A DNA stretch of 7,165 nt from an uncultured bacterium (GTDB lineage Bacteria > Cyanobacteriota > Vampirovibrionia > Gastranaerophilales > Gastranaerophilaceae), in the NCBI GenBank assembly GCA_948888345.1, contig CAQTPN010000071.1:1-7165 (forward strand), given 5' to 3'. A program made the translations under genes and the position numbers. Numbering within the stretch: the stretch's first letter is position 1; each line of letters opens with the position of its first letter. This document shows positions 1 to 6,745 of this stretch, in pieces. The notes beneath the pieces were generated by a model. The model was not told the DNA's origin and ran no database searches. It saw only the letters and a program-made list of their open reading frames with translations.

Positions 1-235
1 TGTAGCAAGGGATTCTAATGTTTTTGCAAAAGTTGTTTTTGATGAAAATATTACAGATAAAGAAATATCCGAGCTTGCAAATCTGGGCTTAAAACATGGA
101 ATTGAAATTGTTTTACAGCCTAAAATGCCAATCAGTAAAAAGCTTGATATTACGGCGGTTTTCCAGAAATTATATTCTAAATATTCAAGAATAAGACTTA
201 TCCCGCAAGTTCATAAATATTTAAATCTGCCCTAG
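1..235 (+). CDS. queE: 7-carboxy-7-deazaguanine synthase QueE, C-terminal end (partial)
   Basis: The frame is open from the left edge (first full codon at base 2) and stops with TAG at 233-235, leaving the last 77 residues; the start lies outside the window. QueE is a radical SAM enzyme that converts 6-carboxytetrahydropterin to 7-carboxy-7-deazaguanine on the way to queuosine. The visible part fits the end of that family: a strand 'VFAKVVFDEN', an acidic helix 'KEISELANLG', a strand 'EIVLQPKMP', and the closing 'IRLIPQVHKYLNLP', which matches the usual '(L/I)PQxHKxLxLP' tail. The radical SAM CxxxCxxC motif would be upstream and cannot be checked. The assignment rests on this tail pattern; another radical SAM protein with a similar end is the main alternative. 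No other queuosine gene is in the window. Confidence 0.72.
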   Translation, partial: VARDSNVFAKVVFDENITDKEISELANLGLKHGIEIVLQPKMPISKKLDITAVFQKLYSKYSRIRLIPQVHKYLNLP

Positions 236-250
236 TGGCTGCAATTTATA

Positions 251-290
251 TTAAGAAATGTTTGTGTTTGTTTACATTCTTAATATTTTT
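251..290 (+). terminator. Possible weak terminator after queE
   Basis: TTAAGAAATGT (251-261) can pair with ACATTCTTAA (274-283) with one bulged A, across a 12-base loop, and is followed by TATTTTT (284-290). It lies 15 bases past the queE stop. The stem is A/T-rich and so only modestly stable. It could end queE transcription, but readthrough into the next gene is possible, because I find no convincing promoter between here and 362. Confidence 0.35.
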
Positions 291-361
291 GGGTTCAAAA
301 GATTTTTTTACGGGTTTTAACCTAATAAGCGGCAATATTTTAAAAAGAAACGAGGTATTAA

Positions 362-976
362 ATGCAAATTAATGCTATAAGCAATATTTCATTTTCTGCA
401 CAGCAAAATGTATTAGAAAATAAAAATGCCGGAGCGGAAGAGGTTAAAAACAAGCCACAGAATACAAAATTTGATACTTTTGCTGCCTTTTTAAGTAAAA
501 GTGTTTCCTATGATTCGGTAAGAATGTCTAAAGGAAGAGAAGAAAAGGATGGTAAATATAAACTTGCTCAATTTGGTACAGCTGCTCTTGCTGCCGGTGC
601 TTTTATAACAGGTATTGCCAGAAGTATGAAAGCTTTCAAACTTTCTAAAAAGGCGAAAAAACTTGCAAAACAGGCTGCTTCAAGTGATAAAATTAATGAA
701 TTAAAAAATAATGCAAATCAAAAGTTAAAAACGTCTAAAGGTGCTTTCATTTTTGGAATTGCGGCATTAGCTGCTTCAAGAATTATACATTTGTTTAATT
801 CTTACGATGCAGGTAAAACTGCTAAAGAACGCGGCTTTATGAGTGATGATGAGGTGGAATTAAAATTACTTCAAAAGAAAGTTGAAAAACAAAACAGCAG
901 TGATGTTCAAAAGCCGGCAGAACAGGCTTTAAAAGCAGAATCTGAATCTATAGAAAATAAGATTACAGAAAATTAA
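362..976 (+). CDS. Small two-helix membrane protein, unknown function
   Basis: I do not recognise a named family. The 204-residue product starts at an ATG with GAGGT at 352-356, a good ribosome site. It opens with 'MQINAISNISFSAQ', a pattern I recall at the start of many hypothetical proteins in Vampirovibrionia genomes. Residues 15-66 are polar and probably disordered. Two small-residue-rich hydrophobic segments follow, at about 69-88 and 127-146, and both contain 'FGxAALAA' (71-78 and 131-138). A strongly basic loop (90-126, many Lys) joins them. The tail (150-204) is charged and looks helical. The likely topology is a membrane hairpin with the basic loop in the cytoplasm, which would place both termini outside; this is inferred from the positive-inside rule only. 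There is no signal peptide, no catalytic motif and no cysteine. It is probably transcribed alone or by readthrough from queE, and a strong hairpin ends it. Confidence 0.85.
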   Translation: MQINAISNISFSAQQNVLENKNAGAEEVKNKPQNTKFDTFAAFLSKSVSYDSVRMSKGREEKDGKYKLAQFGTAALAAGAFITGIARSMKAFKLSKKAKKLAKQAASSDKINELKNNANQKLKTSKGAFIFGIAALAASRIIHLFNSYDAGKTAKERGFMSDDEVELKLLQKKVEKQNSSDVQKPAEQALKAESESIENKITEN

Positions 977-1004
977 AGCTTAAGTTTTATTAATAAATAA
1001 TAAG

Positions 1005-1037
1005 TAAAACCCCATCCTATATTGGATTGGGGTTTTA
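1005..1037. terminator. Bidirectional intrinsic terminator between convergent genes
   Basis: TAAAACCCCATCC (1005-1017) pairs with GGATTGGGGTTTTA (1024-1037) around the six-base loop TATATT, with one bulged T. The stem has a GC-rich core and is flanked by A on one side and T on the other, so each strand ends the hairpin with a run of U. It lies 28 bases after the stop of the membrane protein gene and 29 bases past the sigma factor stop on the other strand, so it can serve both. Confidence 0.88.
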
Positions 1038-1066
1038 AAAAGGTTACAAAAAGTGTTTATCGTTAT

Positions 1067-2035
1067 TTATCCTAAATAATGTTTTAATTCCGCAGTTTTT
1101 TCCGAACGTCTTAATTTTCTTAAAGCTTCTCCTTCGATTTGTCTTATCCTTTCTTTTGAAAATCCTAAAATTTTTCCGAGTTCTTCAAGGGTTTTTGTAT
1201 TGCGCCCTAAAAGCCCGAAACGGTTAATTATTATAAATCTTTCTTTTAAAGACAATATGTTCAGTGCTTTTATGATATCATTGCTTAAAAATTCCTTTTC
1301 TGTTTTGATATCGGGCAATCTTTTAATATCATCTTTAATGTAATCTTCAAGGCATAAATCCTGTGCCACCGGCGTATCAAGACTTACAGGTTCTTTTATC
1401 ATCGCTTTTTTAACCTGTTTTATCTTTTTTACATCCATTTTCAGATAATCTGCAAGTGTTTCATCATCAGGTTCATGGCCTAAATCTACACTTAATTTCA
1501 CAATTGCTCTTTTTAAGTTTCTTATTTTATCACTCATATGAACAGGAATTCTTATAGTCCTTGAATTATTGGCAATAGCCCTTATTATGGTTTGTTTTAT
1601 CCACCATGTTGCATAGGTTGAAAATTTAAAACCTTTTGTGTAATCAAATCTTTCCGCTGCTTTAATAAGCCCTAAAGAGCCTTCCTGTACAAGGTCCATA
1701 AATAAAATACCCTGTCCTGTGTATTTTTTTGCAATTGATACAACTAATCTTAAATTTGCCTGTATAAGCTTTTTCCTTGCTATTTTTGCTTCTTTCCTGT
1801 TTCCCTCCTTGATTGTTTTTCCTATCATTGTTTCGTTTGTTCTGTTTAAGAGTTTAATCTTTCCTATATCCTTTAAATACATCTGCAAAACCTCATCTTT
1901 GTTTGAGATTGTATTAAAAGTTTTTACCTCTTCCTCTTCTTCTGTTATCGGGCAGTCCATTCCTGTATAATGTTCTTCAAAATCATACTCTTCATAGCTT
2001 TTGTTATCATAAACTTTGTTTAATGAATTTTTCAT
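1067..2035 (-). CDS. RNA polymerase sigma-70 family factor (RpoD/SigA-like, probably group 2)
   Basis: This 322-residue protein is a sigma factor that directs RNA polymerase to promoters. In order it has: an acidic N-terminus (15-37, with a run of five Glu) in place of region 1.1; region 1.2 from about 47 ('DEVLQMYLKDIG'); regions 2.1-2.4 at about 88-167 ('LIQANLRLVVSIAKKY', 'DLVQEGSLGLIKAAERFD', 'FSTYATWWIKQ', 'SRTIRIPVHM'); region 3 at about 168-240; and region 4 at about 257-320, with the helix-turn-helix 'TLEELGKILGFSKERIRQIE'. There is no long non-conserved insert. Against E. coli sigma-70, Tyr430, Trp433, Trp434 and Gln437 are kept (Y141, W144, W145, Q148), but Thr440 is Ile151 and Arg584 is Lys294. 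The short length and these changes favour a group 2 alternative factor, though a compact primary factor cannot be excluded. The start has AAGGGAGA upstream (complement of 2041-2048). It is monocistronic and converges on the shared terminator. Confidence 0.93.
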   Translation of the reverse strand: MKNSLNKVYDNKSYEEYDFEEHYTGMDCPITEEEEEVKTFNTISNKDEVLQMYLKDIGKIKLLNRTNETMIGKTIKEGNRKEAKIARKKLIQANLRLVVSIAKKYTGQGILFMDLVQEGSLGLIKAAERFDYTKGFKFSTYATWWIKQTIIRAIANNSRTIRIPVHMSDKIRNLKRAIVKLSVDLGHEPDDETLADYLKMDVKKIKQVKKAMIKEPVSLDTPVAQDLCLEDYIKDDIKRLPDIKTEKEFLSNDIIKALNILSLKERFIIINRFGLLGRNTKTLEELGKILGFSKERIRQIEGEALRKLRRSEKTAELKHYLG

Positions 2036-2073
2036 CTAAATCTCCCTTTCCAACTCTTCTTTAAATATTTTTA

Positions 2074-2102
2074 GATTGCTTCGTCGCTTCGCTCCTCGCA
2101 AT
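2074..2102. repeat. Palindromic dispersed-type intergenic repeat
   Basis: ATTGC (2075-2079) and GCAAT (2098-2102) are inverted ends around a GC-rich core that contains GCTTCG twice (2078-2083 and 2086-2091). Read on the minus strand it begins CATTGCGAGGAGCGAAGCG and ends GAAGCAATCT. I recall this kind of 'CATTGCGAG...GAAGCAATC' element as a repeat scattered between genes in many unrelated bacteria; that is memory and was not searched. Its GC content stands out sharply from the surrounding AT-rich DNA. It lies 38 bases upstream of the sigma factor start, so it may be in that gene's leader or promoter region. Confidence 0.6.
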
Positions 2103-2187
2103 GGCAGAGAAGAAACCCTCCTAATGGCAGAGAGGAAATCCTCTTATGACAGAAAGAAAACTCTCCTAATGACGGAAGGAGGACCCC
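2100..2187. repeat. Four imperfect 23-bp tandem repeats
   Basis: Four head-to-tail units occupy 2100-2122, 2123-2145, 2146-2167 and 2168-2187 (the last is cut short). Each begins (A)ATGRC(A/G)GA, continues with a purine run, and ends in a pyrimidine block of the type YYCTCCT. Units 1 and 2 differ at four of 23 positions; units 3 and 4 are more diverged. There are no spacers between units. The array touches the palindromic element on its left, sharing AAT, so the two may be one composite element. It ends 80 bases before the -10 hexamer of the rightward operon. Confidence 0.72.
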
Positions 2188-2203
2188 AATAAAATGGTAT
2201 TCA

Positions 2204-2292
2204 ATCTGCTTTTAGTTTGTTTGACGTTTAAAAAATTATTATGTTTCCAAAATTTTTTCAATTATTGTATAATATAGCTTGTAAAAGCAGAT
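2204..2292. promoter_or_regulatory. Perfect 11-bp inverted repeat bracketing the rightward promoter
   Basis: ATCTGCTTTTA at 2204-2214 is exactly repeated in inverted form at 2282-2292 (TAAAAGCAGAT), with 67 bases between. The TATAAT of the rightward operon lies inside, and the right arm falls at about the expected transcription start. It could be a pair of operator sites for a looping regulator, or the ends of a very small insertion; no target-site duplication directly abuts the arms. Chance similarity is possible in AT-rich DNA. Confidence 0.35.
2268..2273 (+). promoter_or_regulatory. -10 promoter element for the phosphoesterase-like / glycosyltransferase operon
   Basis: A perfect TATAAT sits 57 bases before the chosen start codon at 2330. 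The best -35 at 17-bp spacing is TTCCAA (2245-2250), a poor match to TTGACA; the nearby TTGACG at 2221-2226 is too far away. Transcription would begin near 2280, giving a leader of about 50 bases. The weak -35 suggests help from an activator or an AT-rich upstream element. Confidence 0.55.
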
Positions 2293-2329
2293 AATGGCGG
2301 CAATTTTAGCTTTAGCGGGGATACTTCAG

Positions 2330-3142
2330 ATGAAAAAACGGATTAAAATTTTCAGTTTATTATTTTTCTTATTTTTATTTATCCAAAATGCTGCATTTTC
2401 ATCGGAAGTAACATTTAGCGCGGTGTCTGAATCTTGTATAAAATCAGATAAAGCCAATAATTCGATGACTCCTTCCATACAAAGGCTTTTAAGGGTAAGA
2501 GAAGATGTTAATAATTCTGGAAGCGATTTTATTCTGTTTTTAGGAAATAATATTTCAAGTGCGGATAAGTATGACCTTGTAATGTTTGCAAAAATAATAA
2601 ATAAAATTCAAAAACCTGTATATGTCAGTGTCGGAAATAAAGATGTCCAAAGAACCAAGCACCTTGAAAGAAAAGAATATTACAGGCTTTTAAATAGATT
2701 TTCAAAAAATAAAATTTCAAAAGTGCCTTCAATAAAGAAAATGAACGGGTTTGTATTTATATTTATGGATGGCACCAATGAAATGGTATCTATGCCAAGA
2801 GGGTATTATAAAGAAAAAGAACTTATAGTTTTAGAAAAATATTTAAATAAATATAAGGATAAAAATGTAATAATAGTACAGCATTATCCTGTCATAGGGA
2901 TTGATGACCCTATGAAGGCAACATTTAATGTTGAACCTTATAAAAACTTAATATCAAAACATAAAAATATAAAGGTTATAATTTCAGGGCATGATAATAA
3001 AGAATTTATAATTGAGGATGAAAATAAAATTAAACATATAAATATCCCCTCTTTAAGTGAAGGGAAGGAATATGAGGTTATTACAATAAAAATGCAGGAT
3101 GATATAGCTTTAATCAGGACAAAAATTATAAGCGTAGAATAG
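2330..3142 (+). CDS. Exported metallophosphoesterase-like protein with degraded metal-binding motifs
   Basis: The start is taken at 2330, not the in-frame ATG at 2294: it yields a clear signal peptide (Lys/Arg residues 2-6, hydrophobic 7-18, likely cleavage after about A22-S24) and has GGGGA at 2317-2321, whereas 2294 lies only about 14 bases past the predicted transcript start with no ribosome site. The mature part follows the calcineurin-like phosphoesterase order, with the usual ligands largely changed: 'SDxH' appears as S33-E34-S35-C36, 'GDN' as G72-N73-N74, 'GNHD' as G102-N103-K104-D105, 'H' is kept at H185 ('VQHYP'), and 'GHxH' appears as G220-H221-D222-N223. Strands before each motif ('FILFLG', 'PVYVSVG', 'NVIIVQ', 'KVIISG') support the fold. 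It probably sits in the periplasm or is held at the membrane by an uncleaved helix. Catalysis is doubtful, and a binding or regulatory role for the downstream transferase is a guess. The 270-residue protein is the first gene of a two-gene operon. Confidence 0.72.
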   Translation: MKKRIKIFSLLFFLFLFIQNAAFSSEVTFSAVSESCIKSDKANNSMTPSIQRLLRVREDVNNSGSDFILFLGNNISSADKYDLVMFAKIINKIQKPVYVSVGNKDVQRTKHLERKEYYRLLNRFSKNKISKVPSIKKMNGFVFIFMDGTNEMVSMPRGYYKEKELIVLEKYLNKYKDKNVIIVQHYPVIGIDDPMKATFNVEPYKNLISKHKNIKVIISGHDNKEFIIEDENKIKHINIPSLSEGKEYEVITIKMQDDIALIRTKIISVE

Positions 3143-3146
3143 GAAG
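3141..3146 (+). promoter_or_regulatory. Ribosome binding site overlapping the upstream stop codon
   Basis: AGGAAG lies five bases before the glycosyltransferase ATG and shares AG with the TAG stop (3140-3142) of the preceding gene. This arrangement fixes the start at 3152 and points to one transcript with coupled translation. Confidence 0.7.
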
Positions 3147-3151
3147 AAAAT

Positions 3152-4900
3152 ATGGGCGAGGGGTTTAAGATATTTTTAAATAATTCAAAAGAATTTATTG
3201 CAAAATACGGAAATGCCTTTTGTATTATATCTCTTGCGTTATTTTGCTATCTTTTTTGCATTTTAAATTTAGGGTATTATAAACTTATAGATATTGATGA
3301 AACAAGGTATGTAAATATAGCAAGGGCAATGTTTAGAGGGGGAGACTATATTACTCCTTATCTGAATTTTGAACCGTTTCTTGAAAAACCTCCGCTTTTT
3401 TACTGGTGTATAGTACTTTTATATAAATTAACGGGAGTGACGGATGAATTTATATCAAGGCTTCCAAATGCAATAATGTGCATAATTGCAGTGTTTTCAA
3501 CTTATTTTTTCGGTAAAAAAGCTTTAGGGTCAAAAGTTTTCGGGCTTATAAGTGCTTTTATTTTATTATCTTCAATGTGGGTATTACTTTTTTCTCATAT
3601 TGCAATTATGGATATTGGTTTTATGGCACTTTGTACTGTTACAATATATTGCGCCATCGTTACACTTTTTAATGTTAAAGAAGAGAATAAGAAATATTTC
3701 TGGTATCTTGCATACTTTTTTATGGCTCTAAGTGTTTTGCAAAAGGGGCTTATAGGGATAATAATTCCTGCAATGACAGTCGGGCTTACGTTTTTAGCTT
3801 TTCATAAAGGAAGGGAATTAATAAAACCGGTTAATTTAGCAGGTATTATTATATTTTTGCTTGCGGTTCTTCCATGGCACATTGAGGCATATCTTGCAAA
3901 CGGAAGTTTGTTTTTTGATGATTATATTGTAAAGCATCATTTTGCAAGGTTTTTAAATTCATCTTTGGGGATAAACAGAAAACAACCGTTTTTATTCTAT
4001 GTTCCGATTATTTTTGCAGGGTTTTTACCATGGGTATTTACCTTCTGTGCTGCAGTTTTTCGGGGTGTGAAGTCTTTAGTTAAAGATTTTAGAGCAGCAA
4101 AATCTTTCAGACAGATTATATCAATTGACACAAATGACAGGAAGCTTCTTGTTTTTGCATCTATCTATGCAATTTCAATATTTTTATTTTTCAGTGTATC
4201 TTCAACAAAGCTTCCAACTTATATTTTACCTTTGTTCCCCGCCATTTCCTTGATAACGGGATACTACTGGTGGGGATATATCAGGGATAATAAGTTTGAA
4301 CATGGCATAAAAATTTCAACCGTTGTCTGTGCTGTATTTTTTGTATTGCTTGGAATTGGCGGAGCGGTTATTTTAAATTTTCTAACGGGAGAGAATTTGT
4401 TAATTGCACAAAGCGCGGATGGTTTCAGGATTTTGATATCATCGTGGCTTATTATAATTTCTTTAATTGCTATTTTATGTTTAATTTCAAAAAACAGGGC
4501 TCTATTATTTATCACAAATGTGATTTTGATGCTTGGAGTATCAATAATTGCTACAGGAAAGATTTTTGGATTTGTTATGACGTTCGGGCAAGATGAGCTT
4601 GAAAATTATGCAGACAGGGCGCGGATGGTTGCAGGGTCTAAACTTGTGGCTTACGGGACGGGAAGAAAATACAGCCTTTTAAATAACTGTGACGGGAAGG
4701 TGTATTATATTGTTAAACCGGATAACGGCGGATATAATGCAGTAAAAGATATAATTAAAGAGGCCAATATAGATAATACGCCCGTTTATATGATAACAAA
4801 GAAGAAGAAACATTATCCCGATGATATTCTTGAAGAGTTTACAAAGCTTCAAGACGGCAAAAAATACGATTTGTACGTACTGCAAAACGGCATAAAATAA
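3152..4900 (+). CDS. ArnT/PMT-superfamily membrane glycosyltransferase
   Basis: This 582-residue inner-membrane protein resembles the ArnT-like (GT83) transferases, which move a sugar from a polyprenyl phosphate carrier to an acceptor such as lipid A on the periplasmic side. After a first membrane helix (about 21-40) comes the hallmark loop 'DIDETRYVNIARAM' (47-60) with the catalytic-type acidic residues, then 'FLEKPPLFYW' (76-85) with the Lys that contacts the carrier phosphate in ArnT, 'SRLPNA' (102-107), and 'HIAIMD' (149-154) with a further conserved Asp. About ten more hydrophobic segments follow, and the family signature 'SSTKLPTYILPLFPA' lies in the second half. The last 100 residues or so are soluble and end in a beta-rich periplasmic domain, as in ArnT. 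The length is close to ArnT (about 550). The sugar and the acceptor cannot be told from sequence; other lipid-linked sugar transferases (RgtA/B/C/D-like) remain possible. Co-transcription with the exported phosphoesterase-like gene suggests a shared envelope role. Confidence 0.88.
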   Translation: MGEGFKIFLNNSKEFIAKYGNAFCIISLALFCYLFCILNLGYYKLIDIDETRYVNIARAMFRGGDYITPYLNFEPFLEKPPLFYWCIVLLYKLTGVTDEFISRLPNAIMCIIAVFSTYFFGKKALGSKVFGLISAFILLSSMWVLLFSHIAIMDIGFMALCTVTIYCAIVTLFNVKEENKKYFWYLAYFFMALSVLQKGLIGIIIPAMTVGLTFLAFHKGRELIKPVNLAGIIIFLLAVLPWHIEAYLANGSLFFDDYIVKHHFARFLNSSLGINRKQPFLFYVPIIFAGFLPWVFTFCAAVFRGVKSLVKDFRAAKSFRQIISIDTNDRKLLVFASIYAISIFLFFSVSSTKLPTYILPLFPAISLITGYYWWGYIRDNKFEHGIKISTVVCAVFFVLLGIGGAVILNFLTGENLLIAQSADGFRILISSWLIIISLIAILCLISKNRALLFITNVILMLGVSIIATGKIFGFVMTFGQDELENYADRARMVAGSKLVAYGTGRKYSLLNNCDGKVYYIVKPDNGGYNAVKDIIKEANIDNTPVYMITKKKKHYPDDILEEFTKLQDGKKYDLYVLQNGIK

Positions 4901-4937
4901 TTAAAGCACAGCAGCCTGGCAACACTCAGTTTCCGCG

Positions 4938-6713
4938 TTATATAGGGATTTGGATAGTGAATTCGGTGGATTTTGCTGTTGTGTCGCCTTTTTTAGCTCC
5001 GGTGCTTTCAAATGAAATTTTTCCGTTATGCTTTTCAATTATTTTTTTGCAGATTGCAAGCCCGAGGCCCGTTCCTTCGCCTACTTTTTTTGTGGTGAAG
5101 CCGGCATGGAAAATTTTCTTTTTATCCTCTTCTTTTATGCCGGAGCCGTTATCTTTGATTTTTACAAAAAGTGATTTATCCGCAATTTCTGTGGATATTG
5201 AGATTTCACCGGTATAGCCCGCTTTTTCTTCTGTTTCTTTTTCGATACTTTGAATTGCATTCATTAAAATGTTCAAAAATACTTGATTCAGCATATTCGG
5301 GTAGCAGTTTACTTTCGGGATGTCTCCGTAATTTTTTGTTAAATTAATGTTCTTTTTTAATTTATGCCTCAGAAGATTCAAGGTTAAATCCAATTCTTCA
5401 TTGATATTTGCCGCCTGAAGGGTCTCTTCATCAAGGCGCACAAACCTTTTTAAGGATTGGACAAGGTTTGAAATTCTTTTAATTGCGATATTATCAATTG
5501 AATTTGTTTCTTTTAAAATTTCAAGAGTATCGTTATCAAACGGAGTATTTGAATTAAAGAAGCGTTTTAAAATCTCATTATTGGCGCAGATGCTGGCCAG
5601 AGGCGTGTTTATTTCATGAGCAACGGATGCTATCAATTGGCCTAAAGACGCCATTTTTTCGGAATTGATTAATTGAAGCTGGGTTTCTTTAAGCTTATCA
5701 AGCGCATTTTCAACCTCTTCTTTTTTATCAGTCACTTCTTTAAAAAGCATAGCCTGAGTTATGGCACTTGAAATTTGCATTGAAACACCCAAAAGAAGTT
5801 CTTTTTCAATTTCTTCAATATTTTTTTTCGGGGTGAAAATTATAAGGATTGCAATTAAGTTTCCGTTTTTCATAATTGGTAAAATTATGCGGTTTAGAGG
5901 GGTTTTAAGCGGGGAAGCTGCATTTTCGTTTTCTTTAAGACAGATTTTTGTTGAAATTTTATTATCAAAAATTTCATCTGTTGTCTGCTTGTCATATTTT
6001 AAAATTTCTCCCGAAACATCGCCCAAACCTTTAGAAGGGTAAATGTATTCAGTTATAAAAACTTCTTCATCCGGCTTTTTCTTTGCAAAAAAAGCTTTTT
6101 TTGCGCCAAAAATTATGGATAATTCTTTTAGTGCCGTATTTATTAAATCATTTAAATCAATTGTTTTAGATATGCTTGTTGAAATTCTGTTTAACAGCGC
6201 AAGCTTTACTGCTTGATTTTGCGCTTTGGAATTTGTATTTAAAAATTCTTTATTTTGAACTTTTAACTTTTCATTTTCAATTGTAAGCCGTTCCGTTAAA
6301 AGCTCTCTTGTGACATCATAAAAGTACAGGATGCGGTATTTTTTTAATGTAAATGCCTGGATTAAAAAGTATAAAAATTCTCTCTCATTTTTTTGATACA
6401 TACCGTAAAGGCAGAAATTACGCTTCTGCTCAATCGCATCTTTCAGGGGAGAATTGGTTTTAAGATTTTCGCTTTCTAAAAGGTAATATTCAAAATAAAA
6501 CTTGTTATCCAGTTTTTTTAAAACAGCTTCATCACTTGATTGGGTGAAACAGTCTTGAAAAACTTTTTTAAAAGCTTTATTAAAATAAACTCCATTTAGG
6601 CCCTTAAACTGGCTTTTAAAGTTATTTAAACCGGAAGTATCACCGGGTGAAAAGTCGCAAATTATAATAGGTTCTTTTAAATTATGATAAAAACTTCTTA
6701 AAACTTTGCTCAT
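4938..6713 (-). CDS. Soluble sensor histidine kinase (PAS-like, GAF, HisKA, HATPase)
   Basis: This 591-residue protein is the sensor half of a two-component system. Residues 1-135 look like a degenerate PAS fold ('EPIIICDF', 'GVYFNKAFKKVF', closing 'RILYFYDVTREL'). A coiled coil (136-168) leads to a GAF domain (about 171-326), and a second coiled coil (about 322-350) joins the dimerisation and phosphoacceptor domain: 'SEKMASLGQLIASVAHEINTP' style, with His366 in 'AHEINTP'. The ATP-binding domain is complete: N-box Asn485 ('FLNILMNAIQS'), G1 'DNGSGI' (521-526), 'FTTK', and G2 'GEGTGLGL' (545-552). No membrane helix is present, so it should sense a cytoplasmic signal, and no haem or bilin-binding Cys/His motif stands out in the GAF. 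AGGGG (complement of 6718-6722) precedes the ATG. It follows the coiled-coil gene by 32 bases, so they are probably co-transcribed; no response regulator is adjacent. It ends 37 bases from the convergent transferase gene, and I see no clear terminator between them. Confidence 0.93.
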   Translation of the reverse strand: MSKVLRSFYHNLKEPIIICDFSPGDTSGLNNFKSQFKGLNGVYFNKAFKKVFQDCFTQSSDEAVLKKLDNKFYFEYYLLESENLKTNSPLKDAIEQKRNFCLYGMYQKNEREFLYFLIQAFTLKKYRILYFYDVTRELLTERLTIENEKLKVQNKEFLNTNSKAQNQAVKLALLNRISTSISKTIDLNDLINTALKELSIIFGAKKAFFAKKKPDEEVFITEYIYPSKGLGDVSGEILKYDKQTTDEIFDNKISTKICLKENENAASPLKTPLNRIILPIMKNGNLIAILIIFTPKKNIEEIEKELLLGVSMQISSAITQAMLFKEVTDKKEEVENALDKLKETQLQLINSEKMASLGQLIASVAHEINTPLASICANNEILKRFFNSNTPFDNDTLEILKETNSIDNIAIKRISNLVQSLKRFVRLDEETLQAANINEELDLTLNLLRHKLKKNINLTKNYGDIPKVNCYPNMLNQVFLNILMNAIQSIEKETEEKAGYTGEISISTEIADKSLFVKIKDNGSGIKEEDKKKIFHAGFTTKKVGEGTGLGLAICKKIIEKHNGKISFESTGAKKGDTTAKSTEFTIQIPI

Positions 6714-6745
6714 TTTTCCCCTGTAATATTTTCAAGGTCTGCTGA

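Noticed and set aside
271..299. Promoter for the small membrane protein with -35 TTTACA
   Set aside because: No hexamer close to TATAAT occurs 16-18 bases downstream; TAATAT at 281-286 is too near.
1719..1970. 83-codon plus-strand frame opposite the sigma factor gene
   Set aside because: It is antisense to the well-supported region 1.2-2 coding sequence, and its Phe/Ser-rich content is what the reverse of Lys/Glu-rich codons gives.
2100..2187. Possible CRISPR array
   Set aside because: The units abut with no spacers, vary in sequence and number only four, and no cas gene is in the window.
2221..2226. TTGACG as the -35 of the rightward promoter
   Set aside because: It is 41 bases from the only good -10 (2268-2273), far beyond the usual 16-18, and no -10 at the right distance was found.
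2294..2329. Longer start for the phosphoesterase-like protein at ATG 2294
   Set aside because: It would put 12 residues before a typical signal peptide, has no ribosome site, and lies about 14 bases after the predicted transcript start.
4264..4885. Two minus-strand frames inside the transferase gene (4264-4515 and 4679-4885)
   Set aside because: They are antisense to conserved transferase sequence, with no ribosome site or recognisable protein pattern.
4901..4937. Terminator between the convergent transferase and kinase genes
   Set aside because: No stem of useful length followed by a T run could be found in the 37-base gap on either strand.
4957..6042. Two plus-strand frames opposite the kinase gene (4957-5217 and 5761-6042)
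   Set aside because: They overlap the ATP-binding and GAF coding regions on the other strand and have no independent support.
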